Made by a program: the position numbers and the translations under genes | The notes under the pieces: model-generated | Seen by the model: the letters and a program-made list of their open reading frames with translations, nothing else | Database searches by the model: none | What the model was told of the DNA's origin: nothing | In this document: positions 1 through 8,500 of the stretch, one piece after another | Layout of the letters: the number at the start of each line of letters is the position of its first letter | Position numbering within the stretch: position 1 is the stretch's first letter | Assembly (NCBI RefSeq): GCF_028561755.1 | Contig: NZ_JAQQTD010000003.1 | Location: 1-64,000 of the forward strand | DNA from: Altibacter sp. HG106 | GTDB taxonomy: Bacteria; Bacteroidota; Bacteroidia; Flavobacteriales; Flavobacteriaceae | Length of the DNA: 64,000 nucleotides | Direction: 5' to 3'

Positions 1-1
1 T

Positions 2-55
2 GTGACCATAACCACCCAAGAAGGAACAGTCACCAAACGCTTGATTAAGCGATAA
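2..55 (+). CDS. C-terminal end of a T9SS-secreted protein (partial)
   Basis: Only the last 17 codons and the TAA stop lie in the window. Read in frame from base 2 they give VTITTQEGTVTKRLIKR. This matches the end of type A C-terminal sorting domains of the type IX (Por) secretion system, which typically finish with a beta strand of the kind 'V-x-I-x-T...G-x-x-x-K-K-L-I-K'. The protein would be exported by Sec, carried through the outer membrane by T9SS and anchored or released at the cell surface. A strong intrinsic terminator follows 26 bases after the stop, as expected for a real gene end. The body of the protein and hence its function lie outside the window. Confidence 0.75.
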   Translation: MTITTQEGTVTKRLIKR

Positions 56-78
56 TGTAATTGCTGACTTTACTATTG

Positions 79-110
79 AAAAACCGCCTGATTCCTCAGG
101 CGGTTTTTTG
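79..110 (+). terminator. Intrinsic terminator after the partial T9SS gene
   Basis: A perfect 11-bp stem (81-91 with 96-106, loop TTCC) is followed by a T run to 109. It ends transcription of the leftmost gene. Confidence 0.9.
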
Positions 111-276
111 CTTTTAACGTGTCTATATATGTCAAATGTAAGTATTTACCTACCAATAACATGGGTGTTCACCCCAGATTATTAAATAGTCTGAGCAATC
201 TTATATATTGCTGTTTATCAGTTATTTAAGTTATTTTAAGGCGGCGTATATATTTTTAATAGTGCAGTTCATCGAA

Positions 277-284
277 TAAATTTG
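277..284 (+). promoter_or_regulatory. Possible -7 box for the surface protein gene
   Basis: TAAATTTG fits the Bacteroidota -7 consensus TAnnTTTG and lies about 70 bases before the start at 354. No convincing -33 TTG is seen at the usual spacing. The rest of 111-353 is AT-rich and holds nothing else I can recognise. Confidence 0.3.
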
Positions 285-353
285 CTTATTAACTGAATAA
301 ATTGTTAATATTGTCGTGTTAATAGTTTGTTAAATCTTTAACGTCCCCGAATT

Positions 354-1682
354 ATGAAAATACGACTACTTAAAAAGGGTCTAGGCATTGCCCTTATGTT
401 TTTCTCAATGCTAATTTTCAATATGGCTCATGCCCAAGTGGGTATAAACACCACCTCTCCTGCCCCGGGTTCCATGCTCGACATCGAAACAACCGATAAA
501 GGAATCGTTATTCCTAGAGTTGATATTGCCAATCTCGCTACTATTGCACCTGTTACCGGTGGCAGCACGGAAAGCTTGTTAGTGTATAATACCAACGCCA
601 GTACAGGCCCTGGATTTTTTTACTGGGATAGTACCCAGTGGGTTCCTGTAGGTACTGGTGAGTTTTGGGAATTGGACGGAAACGCAGGAACTACCCCAGG
701 AACTGGTGCGGGTCAGCATTATATCGGTACTTCAGATAATCAAGATCTCGTGATAGCCACCAATGGAACTGCTGTCGCTACCATGACCACTGGAGGTCAA
801 ATTCAATCGCAGAATGGAACAACAGGGAGTCCGGCCTATTCCTTTGCCAATGACACTAACACTGGCGTCTATCGCAGTACAGCCGACCGTATCAATATTT
901 CCGCCGGAGGGCGAGAAATGGTAGAGTTTAGAGAAGCAGGCGGAAGCTCGGTCATCTCATTTAATGATAATGGTGATGATACCGACTTCCGAATTGAAGG
1001 AGCTAACGAAGATGATATTATTTTTGTGGATGCCGGAAACGACCGCCTAGGATTCTTGGAAGATGCCCCTCAAACCGATATACACGTTGGGGGCACCACT
1101 ACCCAGATTCGTATTGATGCCTTTAACGATACTAACGACACCAATAATAACGGAGTTGACTTTTCACCACTCTATGTAGATACCAACGGGAACCTTACAT
1201 TAGAAGGGCCACTTATTCAGAATAATATGCCCGAAGATAACTTTTCTACCTTTGTTCCGTTAGCGACTAATATCGACTCTCCATTAGGAACGTTTGTAGC
1301 ACAACCGCTCTACAATTCAACCATCACTTTAACACAAGATGCCTTAGTAGAAGTAGTATATCAAATTGGCGTGAATGTTACTGATCTCGGACTTCCCATT
1401 ACCGATGGCGATCCTCGCCAATACGGAACCGCCTTGTTTATTGACACGCAATTAGTTGGATATACTTCGGAATGTTACACGAGTTCCGGAAGCGGAACCG
1501 TGACCAGTGGTACTTTCTTCCTAAACGGAAACGGATATGCGCAGTTGGCGGGTGCTGCCGCTGGAACGACTTATAACCTTCAAGTCGTTGGTTTCGTTTT
1601 CGGCGCTAATGAAGATAGCGTGCGTGGCGAATTTGGAGGAAATGTAGGTACCGATCGTTTTCAGGTAATCGTTCACCATTAA
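354..1682 (+). CDS. Secreted surface protein with N-terminal 'VGINTTSP' repeat motif
   Basis: The protein has 442 residues. Residues 1-27 form a signal peptide ending AHA-Q. The mature N-terminus starts QVGINTTSPAPGSMLDI, the motif that opens many Bacteroidota surface and tail-fibre-like proteins of unknown function. The middle is rich in Gly, Thr, Asn and Asp with beta-strand-like segments, and a 'YSFANDTNTGVYRS' stretch near residue 163 resembles phage tail-spike or collar-type repeats. The last 150 residues look like a jelly-roll-like beta domain. No T9SS tail is visible at the C-terminus. A small secreted protein follows after 10 bases and is probably co-transcribed. The exact function is unknown. 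Confidence 0.7.
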   Translation: MKIRLLKKGLGIALMFFSMLIFNMAHAQVGINTTSPAPGSMLDIETTDKGIVIPRVDIANLATIAPVTGGSTESLLVYNTNASTGPGFFYWDSTQWVPVGTGEFWELDGNAGTTPGTGAGQHYIGTSDNQDLVIATNGTAVATMTTGGQIQSQNGTTGSPAYSFANDTNTGVYRSTADRINISAGGREMVEFREAGGSSVISFNDNGDDTDFRIEGANEDDIIFVDAGNDRLGFLEDAPQTDIHVGGTTTQIRIDAFNDTNDTNNNGVDFSPLYVDTNGNLTLEGPLIQNNMPEDNFSTFVPLATNIDSPLGTFVAQPLYNSTITLTQDALVEVVYQIGVNVTDLGLPITDGDPRQYGTALFIDTQLVGYTSECYTSSGSGTVTSGTFFLNGNGYAQLAGAAAGTTYNLQVVGFVFGANEDSVRGEFGGNVGTDRFQVIVHH

Positions 1683-1692
1683 GAACATTGTT

Positions 1693-2064
1693 ATGAAGCA
1701 ATTATTTCTATTATCGTTCTTTCTTCTGATAGGTGTAACAACCGTATTCGCACAAGAAGAAACTAAGAATACGGGCATTTCGAAAGGTCTTCTTACACTG
1801 GAAAGTTTAGTGACCGCACAACATCCAGTTGGTGTCGCAAAATCAGAAGCGAATTTCCTTCCGAAGAAAAAACAACATGACCCAACGGCCCAAACGGTTA
1901 ACGGGAAGCTTCAACTATCAAATGACAAAGGTGGTAAAAATGCCTTCTTATTTGTTGTGGAAGACAGTAAGAAAAAAATGGTGCAACCCACTCCGAAGAA
2001 AACCGATACGATAAAGAACGGCCAAGTATCGGCACTAAAAGCCGCTTTAGGAATCGACAATTAA
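1693..2064 (+). CDS. Small secreted hypothetical protein
   Basis: The protein has 123 residues with a clear signal peptide (MKQLF..., cleavage after about residue 20 at VFA-Q). The mature part is Lys/Gln-rich with few hydrophobic residues, so it is likely soluble in the periplasm or outside the cell. I recognise no domain. The ATG at 1693 is preferred because it precedes the signal peptide directly. The start lies 10 bases after the upstream surface protein, suggesting one operon and perhaps a linked role. It converges with the gene ending at 2061, and the two stop codons overlap by a few bases. Confidence 0.65.
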   Translation: MKQLFLLSFFLLIGVTTVFAQEETKNTGISKGLLTLESLVTAQHPVGVAKSEANFLPKKKQHDPTAQTVNGKLQLSNDKGGKNAFLFVVEDSKKKMVQPTPKKTDTIKNGQVSALKAALGIDN

Positions 2065-2390
2065 TCGATGTATTTTAAAAACTCCCCCCAAGACCTCGAT
2101 TGTAAATAATCGGGGTCTCTTTCATGTTGGTAGGCCTCTCGTTCAAAACTGATATTTCGATAGGCCTTGTCCCAATTTCCGGAAAACATCCAGCGTATTG
2201 CAAACTCTATCAAATACCAGATATAGAAGGGAATCACCAACAACTCCAACTGTTGCCGCAGATGTATTCGTTCATGTTGCAATAAAACAGAATTTTGCAA
2301 GCATGCCTTATCGCGAACGATTACGATAGGCCATAAGGTAATGGCCCGAATGTTCTTCCGAAGAATCGCTGGCTTCACAATAATTATCAC
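2061..2390 (-). CDS. Membrane-associated HExxH protein of unknown function
   Basis: The real reading frame is about 109 residues from a GTG at 2390. The longer frame back to 2552 runs antisense through the small gene at 2424, and its N-terminus looks like non-coding shadow. Near residue 42 is HERIH, an HExxH zinc-protease-type motif, followed by a hydrophobic segment (LLVIPFYIWYLIEFAIR). Further on is 'YRNISFEREAYQHE', whose downstream Glu resembles the third ligand of gluzincin-like families. Short proteins with this layout are common in flavobacteria and are annotated as hypothetical. Another GTG at 2378 could also serve as start. It is divergent from the DUF5522-like gene, with about 33 bases between them. 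Protease activity is an inference from the motif alone. Confidence 0.6.
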   Translation of the reverse strand: MIIIVKPAILRKNIRAITLWPIVIVRDKACLQNSVLLQHERIHLRQQLELLVIPFYIWYLIEFAIRWMFSGNWDKAYRNISFEREAYQHERDPDYLQSRSWGEFLKYID

Positions 2391-2411
2391 GCCTACAAGA
2401 TAAGATTTTGG

Positions 2412-2419
2412 TATTTTTG
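2412..2419 (+). promoter_or_regulatory. -7 box directly before the DUF5522-like gene
   Basis: TATTTTTG matches TAnnTTTG and ends four bases before the ATG at 2424. If used, the transcript would be nearly leaderless. Confidence 0.35.
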
Positions 2420-2423
2420 AGGG

Positions 2424-2606
2424 ATGGGTTTTTTTAAAAAGAAAATCGAACTCGAAGACGGCGATTATTACCTCACCCCAGAGGGATATCGTTGCTTTAC
2501 CGCACAATATCATCTCAAACGAGGCTACTGCTGCGAAAGCGGTTGTCGTCATTGCCCCTACGGATACGATAAAAAAACCAACACCTCATCCTCGTCAAAA
2601 AAATAA
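2424..2606 (+). CDS. Small Cys-rich DUF5522-like protein
   Basis: The protein has 60 residues: an N-terminal basic patch (MGFFKKK), then YYLTPEGYRCFTAQYHLKRG, then YCCESGCRHCPYGY with four clustered cysteines plus one upstream. This is the layout of the DUF5522 family, short proteins that probably bind zinc or an iron-sulfur cluster. Their role is not known. The gene is 12 bases before hutU on the same strand and may share its transcript. Its position opposite the spurious 5' part of the minus-strand frame explains why that frame must start later. Confidence 0.75.
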   Translation: MGFFKKKIELEDGDYYLTPEGYRCFTAQYHLKRGYCCESGCRHCPYGYDKKTNTSSSSKK

Positions 2607-2618
2607 TACTGCGTTTCT

Positions 2619-4604
2619 ATGACTTTTGCTGAAGAAATACAACTTGGAATTCCGAAGGAACTACCCCTTCCGAAACCCTACGATACTAACATCAACCACG
2701 CTCCCAAACGTAAAAAGATTCTAACGGAAGCAGAAGAAAAGCTGGCGATGCAAAATGCGCTGCGTTATTTCGACCCAAAGCATCACCACACCTTGCTTCC
2801 TGAATTCCGTAACGAATTGCGTACCTATGGAAGAATCTATATGTATCGTTTTCGGCCAGAACATGAAATTAAAGCGCGTCCGGTGACTTCTTACCCGGGG
2901 AAAAGTCTGCAAGCAAAAAGCATTATGCTTATGATCCAGAACAATTTGGACCATGCCGTCGCGCAACATCCTCATGAGTTAATTACCTATGGCGGAAATG
3001 GCGCCGTGTTTCAAAATTGGGCGCAATACCGACTCACCATGCAATACCTCAGCGAAATGACCGATGCGCAAACGCTTGTGATGTACTCAGGGCATCCATT
3101 AGGGTTGTTTCCATCCCATAAAAATGCCCCTCGTGTGGTCGTTACCAATGGAATGATGATCCCTAACTATTCGGCTCCCGATGATTGGGAACGATTCAAT
3201 GCACTGGGTGTAACACAATACGGCCAGATGACCGCCGGAAGTTACATGTATATCGGCCCGCAAGGAATTGTTCACGGAACAACGATCACCGTGTTGAATG
3301 GTTTCCGAAAAATTAAAAAAGAACCCAAAGGCGGCCTATTTGTTACTTCGGGTCTGGGCGGAATGAGTGGCGCTCAACCCAAGGCAGGGAATATAGCAGG
3401 CTGTATTACCGTTTGCGCCGAAGTAAACCCTAAAGCCACCCACACGCGCCACAGTCAGGGATGGGTTGACGAGATTATCTCAGACTTGAATGAACTCGCC
3501 ACACGGGTTCGAAGTGCTCAAGAAAAAAGGGAAACTGTTTCGATCGCTTACCAGGGGAATATTGTGGAAGTATGGGAGCACTTTCTAAAAGAGAACATCA
3601 CTATTGATTTAGGCAGTGATCAAACGTCCTTGCATAACCCCTGGGCGGGTGGATATTATCCCGTGGGAATGAGCTACGAGACCGCGAATGAAATGATGGC
3701 GAACGATCCCGTTCAATTTAAATCGAAGGTACAGGAAAGTTTGCGTCGGCAGGCTGCTGCCATCAATGAGCACACAAAACGTGGTACGTATTTTTTTGAC
3801 TACGGAAACGCCTTTCTCTTGGAAGCCTCAAGAGCAGGGGCTGATGTAATGGCTACAGAGGATGCTTCCCCACGCGAGTTTAAATACCCAAGTTATGTAC
3901 AGGATATCATGGGGCCTATGTGTTTCGACTATGGCTTTGGTCCGTTTCGCTGGGTATGTGCCTCTGGAGATCCGGAAGATTTGAAAAAAACCGACGAAAT
4001 TGCTTCGGAAATATTACACGATCTGATGAAAGAAGCGCCTGAAGAAATTCAGCAGCAAATGAACGATAACATTCAATGGATTCAGGGAGCGCAAGAAAAT
4101 AAATTGGTGGTAGGCTCTCAAGCGCGTATTCTGTATGCCGACAGTCAAGGGCGTATTGCCATTGCCAAAGCCTTCAATAAGGCCATTTCCGAAGGTACCA
4201 TAGGTCCCGTTATCTTAGGAAGAGATCATCACGATGTTTCAGGCACCGATTCACCCTATCGAGAAACGTCTAATATTTATGACGGAAGTCGTTTTACCGC
4301 AGACATGGCCATCCATAATGTGATAGGCGATAGTTTTCGAGGGGCCACCTGGGTAAGCATTCACAATGGTGGAGGCGTAGGCTGGGGAGAAGTGATCAAC
4401 GGCGGATTCGGTATGGTTCTTGATGGTACTAAAGATGCACAACAACGACTCGAATCCATGCTCCATTGGGATGTTAATAATGGGATCGCCAGACGCAGTT
4501 GGGCAAGAAATGAAGAAGCGGTTTTCGCCATCAAAAGAGCGATGGAACAAGAACCTTCGCTTAAGGTGACGCTTCCTAATTTCGTCGACGAATCATTATT
4601 TTAA
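2619..4604 (+). CDS. hutU: Urocanate hydratase (long form)
   Basis: This enzyme (EC 4.2.1.49) converts urocanate to imidazolone propionate in histidine breakdown, using tightly bound NAD as an electrophile. The protein is 661 residues. It shows characteristic blocks such as YGGNGAVFQNWAQY (about 125-138), the NAD-binding GLGGMSGAQPKAG and, near the C-terminus, HNGGGVGWGEVINGG. Most bacterial HutU proteins are about 550 residues. This one has an N-terminal extension like the longer Bacteroidota and animal forms. No hutH, hutI or hutG is nearby, so the rest of the pathway must be elsewhere. It is followed after 12 bases by a DUF4136 lipoprotein. Confidence 0.96.
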   Translation: MTFAEEIQLGIPKELPLPKPYDTNINHAPKRKKILTEAEEKLAMQNALRYFDPKHHHTLLPEFRNELRTYGRIYMYRFRPEHEIKARPVTSYPGKSLQAKSIMLMIQNNLDHAVAQHPHELITYGGNGAVFQNWAQYRLTMQYLSEMTDAQTLVMYSGHPLGLFPSHKNAPRVVVTNGMMIPNYSAPDDWERFNALGVTQYGQMTAGSYMYIGPQGIVHGTTITVLNGFRKIKKEPKGGLFVTSGLGGMSGAQPKAGNIAGCITVCAEVNPKATHTRHSQGWVDEIISDLNELATRVRSAQEKRETVSIAYQGNIVEVWEHFLKENITIDLGSDQTSLHNPWAGGYYPVGMSYETANEMMANDPVQFKSKVQESLRRQAAAINEHTKRGTYFFDYGNAFLLEASRAGADVMATEDASPREFKYPSYVQDIMGPMCFDYGFGPFRWVCASGDPEDLKKTDEIASEILHDLMKEAPEEIQQQMNDNIQWIQGAQENKLVVGSQARILYADSQGRIAIAKAFNKAISEGTIGPVILGRDHHDVSGTDSPYRETSNIYDGSRFTADMAIHNVIGDSFRGATWVSIHNGGGVGWGEVINGGFGMVLDGTKDAQQRLESMLHWDVNNGIARRSWARNEEAVFAIKRAMEQEPSLKVTLPNFVDESLF

Positions 4605-4616
4605 AACAAAAACGCT

Positions 4617-5153
4617 ATGAAAATTATTAACGTTATTCCGCTGCTCCTCCTTACGCTGATCCTAACTTCCTGTAGTACGGTTCGGGTAGCGACTGATTAC
4701 GACCGGCAAGCTAATTTTACAGGATACGAATCTTTTGCTTTTTACAAACCGGGAATTGACAAGGCTGAAATTTCTGACCTTGACAAAAAGAGAATCCTCC
4801 GTGCTATAGACGCCGAACTTTCTGTAAAGGGCATGGTAAAATCTGAGTCTCCAGACCTGCTAGTAAGCATCTTCACCAAAGAACGAGAACGGGTAGATGT
4901 GTACAACAACAACTTCGGCTGGGGCTGGGGTTGGAATCCCTGGTGGGGTGGTGGCTTCGGAAGTACCGTCTCACGATCTACTGAAGGAAGTTTATATATT
5001 GACCTGATTGATGCCAAAACCAACGAATTGGTATGGCAAGGGGTTGGAAGTGCCAATCTGGTGACACAGAATATGGAAAAGAAAGAAGCGCGTATCCGTG
5101 AAATTGTGGCCGAAGTACTGGCGCAATACCCACCCGGAATGGCCACTAAGTAA
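4617..5153 (+). CDS. DUF4136 lipoprotein
   Basis: The protein has 178 residues. A type II signal peptide ends in a lipobox, LILTSCS, so Cys at about residue 19 would be lipidated and the protein held in the envelope. The start YDRQANFTGYESFAFY and the end 'EARIREIVAEVLAQYPP' fit the DUF4136 family, whose function is unknown. A glycine/tryptophan-rich loop (FGWGWGWNPWWGGGFG) sits in the middle, as in many members. It lies 12 bases after hutU, so it may be transcribed with it, though no functional link is apparent. Confidence 0.85.
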   Translation: MKIINVIPLLLLTLILTSCSTVRVATDYDRQANFTGYESFAFYKPGIDKAEISDLDKKRILRAIDAELSVKGMVKSESPDLLVSIFTKERERVDVYNNNFGWGWGWNPWWGGGFGSTVSRSTEGSLYIDLIDAKTNELVWQGVGSANLVTQNMEKKEARIREIVAEVLAQYPPGMATK

Positions 5154-5195
5154 GACACGCACTAACAAAACAATTTCAAAAACAACAACGCTATC

Positions 5196-5226
5196 ATCTT
5201 CTTCTCAAGACGAAGAAGATATTTTA
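5196..5226 (+). terminator. Possible weak terminator hairpin
   Basis: A perfect 9-bp stem (5196-5204 with 5212-5220, loop of 7) is followed by ATTTTAG. The U tract is short, so termination may be partial. It separates the DUF4136 gene from the barrel gene at 5250. Confidence 0.45.
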
Positions 5227-5249
5227 GTATGAATCAATAAAAAAAAGCT

Positions 5250-6365
5250 ATGAAAATTTTTAATGTATGTATGATTTTTCTTTTGTCTGGAATCACCTGG
5301 GTTTCAGCACAAGATTTTCAACGAGGTTCGATCACCAAAAGTGACGGAACCGTAGTGGAAGGACGCGTTGCGATTGATAACGATCGGCAGCAAGTAGTCC
5401 TCAAAACAGGCGGAACCACCCAAACGCTATCTGCGAATACCGTGGGTTCTGTTCAATTGGGAGAAGTCACGCTTCGCCCAATGACCTTGGATGGCACAAC
5501 GCTCTTTGCTGCGCCTTTGGTAACAGGTAAAGCGACCCTGTATCAAGTAGGTACGAATGAGTATTTTATTCAGAATGAGAATGGCACATCACAACGCATT
5601 CCACTTCAAAAGGAAGAAGAGAAAATTCCCGGATTGTTATCGGTTCTTTTTAGCGATTGTAACGCCATTCGCAGGGAGGTAACGCAGGAAGACACCTTTA
5701 GTGAATCGGATCTTATAGAATTTACCGAAAGCTATAATTCGTGTGCTTACAGCGCATACCGTCCTACCGAAATGGAAGCTGAAAAAGCAGCGCGACACAA
5801 TACCGATAAAATGCGGTGGTACTTCGGACTCGGAGCGAACTTCAATAGTGTTGCATTTTTTGACAGTGCCAATACCGAAAACCAAACAGCAGCTACCCTG
5901 CACGCCGGAGTGGCAACCACACCGTCTTTCACAGGATCGCTTCAAGGGAATTTGTATTTCTTTTTAGAAGGTTCGGCTGGTTTTTCAGAAGATAAAGACT
6001 TTTCAAATAGTCCGGAAGCGGCTAATTTTCGTGTGAATCATTTTCGTGTCATCGCGGGAACCGAATTCCATTTTAACAAAAATGGCAAATTTCAACCGTT
6101 TCTTGGTGCCGGTATAGGCGCCGCGGGTGACTATTTTAAAGGTAGCTATCAAGGATATAATTTTGAGATCAGCGGCGGAAACGTATTCTTCGCCCCAAGT
6201 GCTGGCGTCGTTTTTCCTATAGGCAACGGAAAGTCACTCGGACTCAAAGTGACGTATCTTACCGAATATGATAATGATCTTACCTTCCCTGTAGCGGCGA
6301 ATACACCGCTATTCTTAGAGGTAGACAGCCAGCATATCAATGCTTCAGTGAATTTTTACTTTTAA
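5250..6365 (+). CDS. Secreted protein with C-terminal outer-membrane barrel
   Basis: The protein has 371 residues with a signal peptide (cleavage near VSA-Q, residue 20). Residues about 25-125 form a small domain starting 'GSITKSDGTVVEGRV', typical of Bacteroidota proteins that precede an outer-membrane beta-barrel. The C-terminal 180 residues alternate polar and hydrophobic positions (WYFGLGANFNSVAF, FQPFLGAGIGAAGDYF) and end in 'HINASVNFYF', a terminal aromatic expected of an outer-membrane strand. This suggests an eight- to ten-stranded porin-like (OmpA/OMP_b-brl type) protein. Its ligand is unknown. It ends at a bidirectional terminator shared with the paa operon. Confidence 0.75.
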   Translation: MKIFNVCMIFLLSGITWVSAQDFQRGSITKSDGTVVEGRVAIDNDRQQVVLKTGGTTQTLSANTVGSVQLGEVTLRPMTLDGTTLFAAPLVTGKATLYQVGTNEYFIQNENGTSQRIPLQKEEEKIPGLLSVLFSDCNAIRREVTQEDTFSESDLIEFTESYNSCAYSAYRPTEMEAEKAARHNTDKMRWYFGLGANFNSVAFFDSANTENQTAATLHAGVATTPSFTGSLQGNLYFFLEGSAGFSEDKDFSNSPEAANFRVNHFRVIAGTEFHFNKNGKFQPFLGAGIGAAGDYFKGSYQGYNFEISGGNVFFAPSAGVVFPIGNGKSLGLKVTYLTEYDNDLTFPVAANTPLFLEVDSQHINASVNFYF

Positions 6366-6385
6366 GCCAATGAAGGAATGAAATT

Positions 6386-6414
6386 AAAAAAGCCTCCATT
6401 TTGGAGGCTTTTTT
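6386..6414. terminator. Bidirectional intrinsic terminator
   Basis: A stem of 12 bp (6386-6397 with 6403-6414, loop ATTTT) is flanked by A and T runs on both sides. It serves the barrel gene on the + strand and the end of the paa/E1 operon on the - strand. The E1 stop codon at 6413-6415 overlaps its edge. Confidence 0.9.
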
Positions 6415-8500
6415 AGTATGCTAAGAGTTCTTCAAGTTTCTTTTTCACTTTTTCTGTAGAAGGAATCATGGTTTCTTCCAGGGTAGAATTCAACGGAATA
6501 GCAGGCATATTTTCGGAACCGATCACCATCACCGGCGCGTCTAATTGCTGGAAACACTCTTCCTGAATTTTTCCAGCGAGTGCTCGGGCGAAGGTATTTT
6601 CGGAAGGTTCTTCAGTAACTACCAAGCATTTTCCACATTTTCGAACGCTTTTAAACACCGTTTCATAATCTAGCGGGTGCAGCGTTCTGAGATCCACCAC
6701 TTCTATTTGATCTTCCAATCCTAATGCTTCGGAAGCATTTAGTGCCCAATGAACACCCATTCCGTAGGTAATTACAGAAATTGTTTCTACGTCCTCCTGC
6801 TTCCAAATTTCTTGCAATACCCAGGCTTTTCCGAAGGGTAACATATAGTCCTCCGCAGGTTCTACGGAAGTGGCTCCTTTGGTTCCCGGAACTTTACTCC
6901 AATACAAGCCTTTGTGTTCAAAGATCACCACCGGGTTGGGATCATAATAAGCGGCTTTCATCAACCCTTTCAAGTCGGCCCCATTACTGGGATACGCAAT
7001 TTTGAGTCCGCGTATGTTGGTCACCACACTTTCCACAGAAGACGAGTGATAGGGCCCGCCACTTCCGTAGGCACCAATAGGCACACGCAGGATCATGGAA
7101 ACCGGCCATTTTCCATTCGACAAATAACAGCTGCGGGAAACTTCCGTAAATAATTGATTTAGTCCCGGCCAAATATAATCGGCAAATTGAACCTCAACAA
7201 TAGGTTTTAAGCCCACCGCACTCATCCCCACGGTAGATCCGATAATAAACGCTTCTTGGATGGGCGTATTGAATACCCGATTATCGCCAAACTTCTGTGC
7301 TAAGGTGGCTGCTTCCCGAAACACACCTCCCAGTCGACCGCCAACGTCCTGGCCGTACAGCAAGCATTCCTTATGCTTGGTCATCAATTCTTCGATCGCA
7401 AATAACGCGCAGTCTACCATCACCACTTTGTCGGCGCCTTGCGGACTCCGTTCTCCGGTTTCCTCGGTGATATCAGTAGGCGCAAAATCATGGGTAAACA
7501 GATCTTCCGGTGTGGGATCTTCTGCTTTGAGCGCTTCGGAAAGAGCCTCTTTTACTTCCTGGCTGCAACGATCTTCAATTTCTTGTAATGCTGCTTCAGA
7601 AAAATCATTTTCTAACAGCAATTTCTTCAACTTCGGGTAGGGGTCTCGAGCGCGAGACTCTTCCAGATCATCACGATACCATTCCATGCGAACTCCTGAA
7701 GTATGGTGATTGAGGAGTGGTACTTTGGCGTGGATAAGGAATGGGCGACGTTCCTTTCGAATGGTTGCTATTACTTTTTCTACTGTCGTATAACTTTCGT
7801 GAAAGTCAGTTCCATCGATCGAAATAGCTTCCAATCCGTGAAATCCGGCTGCGTATTCTGCCGCGTTTTGAGCGCGAGTTTCTGCTTCATTGGCAGAAAT
7901 ATCCCAACCATTATCCTGTATCAAATATAGAATGGGTAATTGTTTTAGGGCTGCCATCTGAAACGCTTCAGCAATCTCTCCTTCGGTAACTGAAGCGTCA
8001 CCGAGGGAACAAACAACCAACGGGGCCGCTTGGTCCTTCTCAGCCAGACCTTCTGCTTCCTTATACCACATTCCCATAGCGGTTCCTGTGGCGGGAATGG
8101 CCTGCATTCCGGTTGCCGAACTTTGATGCGGAATTTTAGGCTTGTCGTCATCCCGCAAACTTGGGTGGGAATAATAGGTTCTGCCTGCAGAAAAAGGATC
8201 GTCCTTCTTCGCCAGCACTTGTAACATCAATTCGTACGGTGTCATCCCAATCGCCAATAACATACTATCGTCACGATAATACGGGAACGCAAAATCCTGT
8301 GGCAGCAGCTGCATTCCTACTGCGGTTTGAATTACTTCATGACCGCGAGACGTCGCATGTACATATTTAGAAACGACTTTAAAGTTCTCTTCATACTGAA
8401 ATGTCATGGCTTTTGCCCGACACAAATTGGTATAGGCCTTTTCCAGAATTTTTCTTGGGATGGTGTTCGCCTGTTTCTCTTTTATCTCTTCCTTCATCAT
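6413..8500 (-). CDS. Fused alpha/beta E1 of a 2-oxoacid dehydrogenase complex
   Basis: The enzyme is thiamine-diphosphate-dependent and decarboxylates a 2-oxoacid, passing the acyl group to lipoyl-E2. The 695 residues join an E1-alpha part (about 1-345; ThDP motif GDASVTEGE...LIQDN) to an E1-beta part (about 358-695; 'YGQDVGGRLGGVFREA', 'FNTPIQEAFIIG'). Such fusions are usual in Bacteroidota and are often annotated as branched-chain or generic dehydrogenase/transketolase. The ATG overlaps the E2 stop (ATGA), so the two are translationally coupled. No E3 gene is nearby. Being the last gene of a phenylacetate operon suggests phenylpyruvate or a related aromatic 2-oxoacid as substrate, which would yield phenylacetyl-CoA directly. 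That is inference, and branched-chain substrates remain possible. Confidence 0.92.
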   Translation of the reverse strand: MMKEEIKEKQANTIPRKILEKAYTNLCRAKAMTFQYEENFKVVSKYVHATSRGHEVIQTAVGMQLLPQDFAFPYYRDDSMLLAIGMTPYELMLQVLAKKDDPFSAGRTYYSHPSLRDDDKPKIPHQSSATGMQAIPATGTAMGMWYKEAEGLAEKDQAAPLVVCSLGDASVTEGEIAEAFQMAALKQLPILYLIQDNGWDISANEAETRAQNAAEYAAGFHGLEAISIDGTDFHESYTTVEKVIATIRKERRPFLIHAKVPLLNHHTSGVRMEWYRDDLEESRARDPYPKLKKLLLENDFSEAALQEIEDRCSQEVKEALSEALKAEDPTPEDLFTHDFAPTDITEETGERSPQGADKVVMVDCALFAIEELMTKHKECLLYGQDVGGRLGGVFREAATLAQKFGDNRVFNTPIQEAFIIGSTVGMSAVGLKPIVEVQFADYIWPGLNQLFTEVSRSCYLSNGKWPVSMILRVPIGAYGSGGPYHSSSVESVVTNIRGLKIAYPSNGADLKGLMKAAYYDPNPVVIFEHKGLYWSKVPGTKGATSVEPAEDYMLPFGKAWVLQEIWKQEDVETISVITYGMGVHWALNASEALGLEDQIEVVDLRTLHPLDYETVFKSVRKCGKCLVVTEEPSENTFARALAGKIQEECFQQLDAPVMVIGSENMPAIPLNSTLEETMIPSTEKVKKKLEELLAY

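Noticed and set aside
2391-2552. N-terminal extension of the minus-strand HExxH frame
   Set aside because: It lies antisense to the DUF5522-like gene, has no family-like sequence and contains its promoter region; the gene very likely starts near 2390.
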